Positions 62,522-64,000 of a stretch of 64,000 nucleotides of DNA are shown here, piece after piece. The notes beneath the pieces were generated by a model. It made no database searches, had not been told where the DNA came from, and was given only the letters and a program-made list of their open reading frames with translations. The stretch is from Candidatus Heimdallarchaeota archaeon (GTDB lineage: Archaea; Asgardarchaeota; Heimdallarchaeia; Heimdallarchaeales; Kariarchaeaceae). The translations under genes and the position numbers were made by a program. Position 1 is the first letter of the stretch. The number at the start of each line of letters is the position of its first letter. Where the stretch lies: contig WAMJ01000119.1 of NCBI GenBank assembly GCA_015522385.1, forward strand, positions 1 to 64,000. Direction: 5' to 3'.

Positions 62522-63009
62522 ATGGAGGAAGTTAAGGAATCCAGTAGGGCTGTAGAGCCCAATGAATCAGCAATTGTAAAGTCGAAGATGATATTTCTCG
62601 TCCAGTATCTTGGGATCGGGGTGCACTAATTTTCGTGTCGAGTGGGTTATTCACAGCACTTGGAGCGTTATTCAGTCTTGAATTCGGTTTTGTTCCCACG
62701 GGTTTGGTGAGTGTTGCGATTGGTCTACTCTCGTACCGATATGCCACACAGTCCTTGGTTCTGTATCCCTCAAAAATAGTGAAGAAGAGTGTTTTATCTA
62801 CCGAGACCATACCCGTATCTGAGGTTGCCGAGATAGAGGGTGTCTCCGGGAAGAAGAGGCTGTTTAGCGATAAATTATCGAGGCTTTACAGCATTAGGTT
62901 GAGATTAAAAAATGGTCAGAGGAGGAAGTTCGGAACCTCACATCTGAGTGTGTCAAACACGTTTCGATTTGTGGAGGTGCTCAATCAGCTCTTGGCAAGC
63001 GGGAAATAG
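62522..63009 (+). CDS. Small membrane protein interrupted by a one-base frameshift
   Basis: The ATG at 62522 lies about 24 bases after TTAATATAATAAT and reads M-E-E-V-K-E-S-S-R-A-V-E then a hydrophobic run M-I-F-L-V-Q-Y-L-G-I-G, then stops at 62627-62629. The frame that continues, A-L-I-F-V-S-S-G-L-F-T-A-L-G, is joined if one G is added to GGGG at 62618-62621, producing one smooth membrane helix and a 162-residue protein with two helices (about 22-45 and 55-75) and a soluble beta-rich tail. A GTG at 62635 could instead start a shorter, intact version. Either an indel in the assembly or a recent mutation. Confidence 0.5.
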
Positions 63010-63282
63010 GGTTAGCACATAGTTCAATCCTGTTGCTCCCATCTAGGGAATCTCAACATACACACAACGATCGCTCATCTGAAGGATATGAATCGATATA
63101 ATATAACCCGTTCATAGATACTAAAGGTCTCCAATGAGATAACCGTTGTATCATCGAAGTTAACTCATGGGATGGTTACGGGCCAGATTGTTCTAGATGT
63201 ACTGTGCTAAAGATCCGTTTCTTCGACATAAGTCCATTGTCAATGGGAAATCTTTTATTAGCTAACAATGTTTATTAATAGT
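63010..63282. other. Intergenic, TATA-like elements without an ORF
   Basis: A good TATAATATAA element at about 63098-63107 has no coding start at the expected distance; the nearest ATG (63133) meets a stop after two codons. The following 120 bases contain a TAACC/GGTTA pairing possibility. At the right end TTTTATTAG is centred about 26 bases before the next ATG. I see no gene here. Confidence 0.35.
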
Positions 63283-64000
63283 ATGGAGTGTACCGTTTGT
63301 AGTATGGTGCTCGGAAAGGACGAGAGATTCTGCCCCGTCTGCGGAAACCCTACAGAGGGGCAGAGTGACCCCGTGCACGCGAGAGATTCACCAGTACCCA
63401 TGAGGGTTCCACCACATGAAATAAGACCATCTTCACAGCCTGATGAGCAATCCAGATCAGGTAGTCAACCAGTATGGAATGTCAAGCCGCTCGATGCAAA
63501 CCCAAGTGAGACCATACAAGCAGCAGGTGGAAATGTCCAACATTCTGTAGGTCACCAGCCGAAAGTAGGTAGGAAAGTCACATCCAAGGACAAGATCACC
63601 AAAGTACAGCCAGTGAACAATTCCTCATCTGCCAGAAGAAAGACCGGCAAGGACAACATCGAGGAGAGAGACTCTGTCTGGGGTACGGTAGAGGTACCCT
63701 CGATTGGAGGATCACTAAAACTCGTCATCATGACACAGACGGTCATCACAGCAATTTTGGTGCTCATTACTTCCATCGGTCTAATCTTCACCTCCATACT
63801 GTTCCTCTTCAGCTTAGGAGAACGAGGAAGATACTATGGATTATTACTCCTTATAATCTTCATAGTCACCACCATCTCCACAGTCATCACTGTGTTCAAC
63901 TACAGCCTACTGAGGGGACTGAAACATCGTGATCCTGCAACGAGGGTTTTGGCAGTATTCTACTACATCCTCCTGAGTACCCCGGCGATATGGGGCTACT
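63283..64000 (+). CDS. Zinc-ribbon membrane protein, cut by window end
   Basis: The visible 239 codons start M-E-C-T-V-C and continue with F-C-P-V-C-G, a double C-x-x-C ribbon, then about 120 polar, Pro/Ser/Lys-rich residues likely disordered, then hydrophobic helices near 150-180, 186-208 and onward. TTTTATTAG 26 bases before the ATG marks a leaderless transcript. The architecture is the same as that of the gene at 35959-36735, with which it may be paralogous. The 3' end lies beyond the window. Confidence 0.65.
   Translation, partial: MECTVCSMVLGKDERFCPVCGNPTEGQSDPVHARDSPVPMRVPPHEIRPSSQPDEQSRSGSQPVWNVKPLDANPSETIQAAGGNVQHSVGHQPKVGRKVTSKDKITKVQPVNNSSSARRKTGKDNIEERDSVWGTVEVPSIGGSLKLVIMTQTVITAILVLITSIGLIFTSILFLFSLGERGRYYGLLLLIIFIVTTISTVITVFNYSLLRGLKHRDPATRVLAVFYYILLSTPAIWGY

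Noticed and set aside
1..64000. Search for CRISPR arrays, insertion sequences, integrase genes and rRNA genes
   Set aside because: No regularly spaced repeats, transposase or integrase motifs, or rRNA sequence were seen.

Overview
The window is archaeal chromosome. It carries L19e, L32e, L37Ae and Brix proteins, an SBDS-Rrp4-Rrp41-Rrp42 exosome operon, archaeal-type PheRS, ValRS and IleRS, a ThiN-domain repressor, and TATA-like boxes about 26 bases before many start codons. A Rab/Ras-like small GTPase and a 7TM protein with a longin/roadblock-like domain point to an Asgard archaeon. Base composition is fairly balanced, which would fit Thorarchaeia better than the AT-rich Lokiarchaeia, but no marker here settles the lineage. 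No transposon, phage region or CRISPR array is visible.

Layout. 1-9.1 kb: a truncated unknown gene, a membrane thioredoxin, tRNA-Cys, an epimerase, a histidine phosphatase, a small GTPase with a beta-propeller-like partner, an SDR oxidoreductase, an MFS transporter and a large helical unknown. 9.3-15 kb: pheS, pheT and valS; valS looks frameshifted near its start. 15-21.7 kb: a pilin-like protein, a candidate structured RNA, a compact primase (PriS)-like protein, membrane unknowns, cysS and a ribbon-helix-helix protein. 21.8-28.3 kb: a methyltransferase, the 7TM protein, and a thiamine-regulated block (thiR divergent from a three-gene ABC importer). 28.4-36.7 kb: a split Ada alkylation-repair pair, a winged-helix protein, a B12-binding-type radical SAM enzyme, GNAT, amidohydrolase, HesB-like and zinc-ribbon proteins. 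37-43.3 kb: ileS and two adjacent large membrane proteins. 44-48.5 kb: exosome/ribosome-biogenesis operon. 48.5-59 kb: creatininase-type hydrolase, PLP enzyme, uridine phosphorylase, DUF885 peptidase, site-2 protease, HEAT-repeat and small membrane proteins. 59-62.4 kb: the distal spc ribosomal-protein operon (L32e-L19e-L18-S5-L30-L15) behind a leader that can form strong RNA structure. 62.5-64 kb: a frameshifted small membrane gene and a zinc-ribbon membrane protein cut by the window end.

How the genes work together. Much of the window serves translation: four aminoacyl-tRNA synthetases, one tRNA, seven ribosomal proteins, SBDS, Brix and the exosome. The thiamine block is a self-contained uptake and repression unit. 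The GTPase/propeller pair and the 7TM protein are the main signalling-type candidates. Convergent genes are packed so tightly that five pairs share a 4-base stop-codon overlap. Intergenic spaces usually hold a TATA box placed for leaderless or near-leaderless transcripts, while internal operon genes tend to have Shine-Dalgarno-like GGTGA or GGAG sequences.
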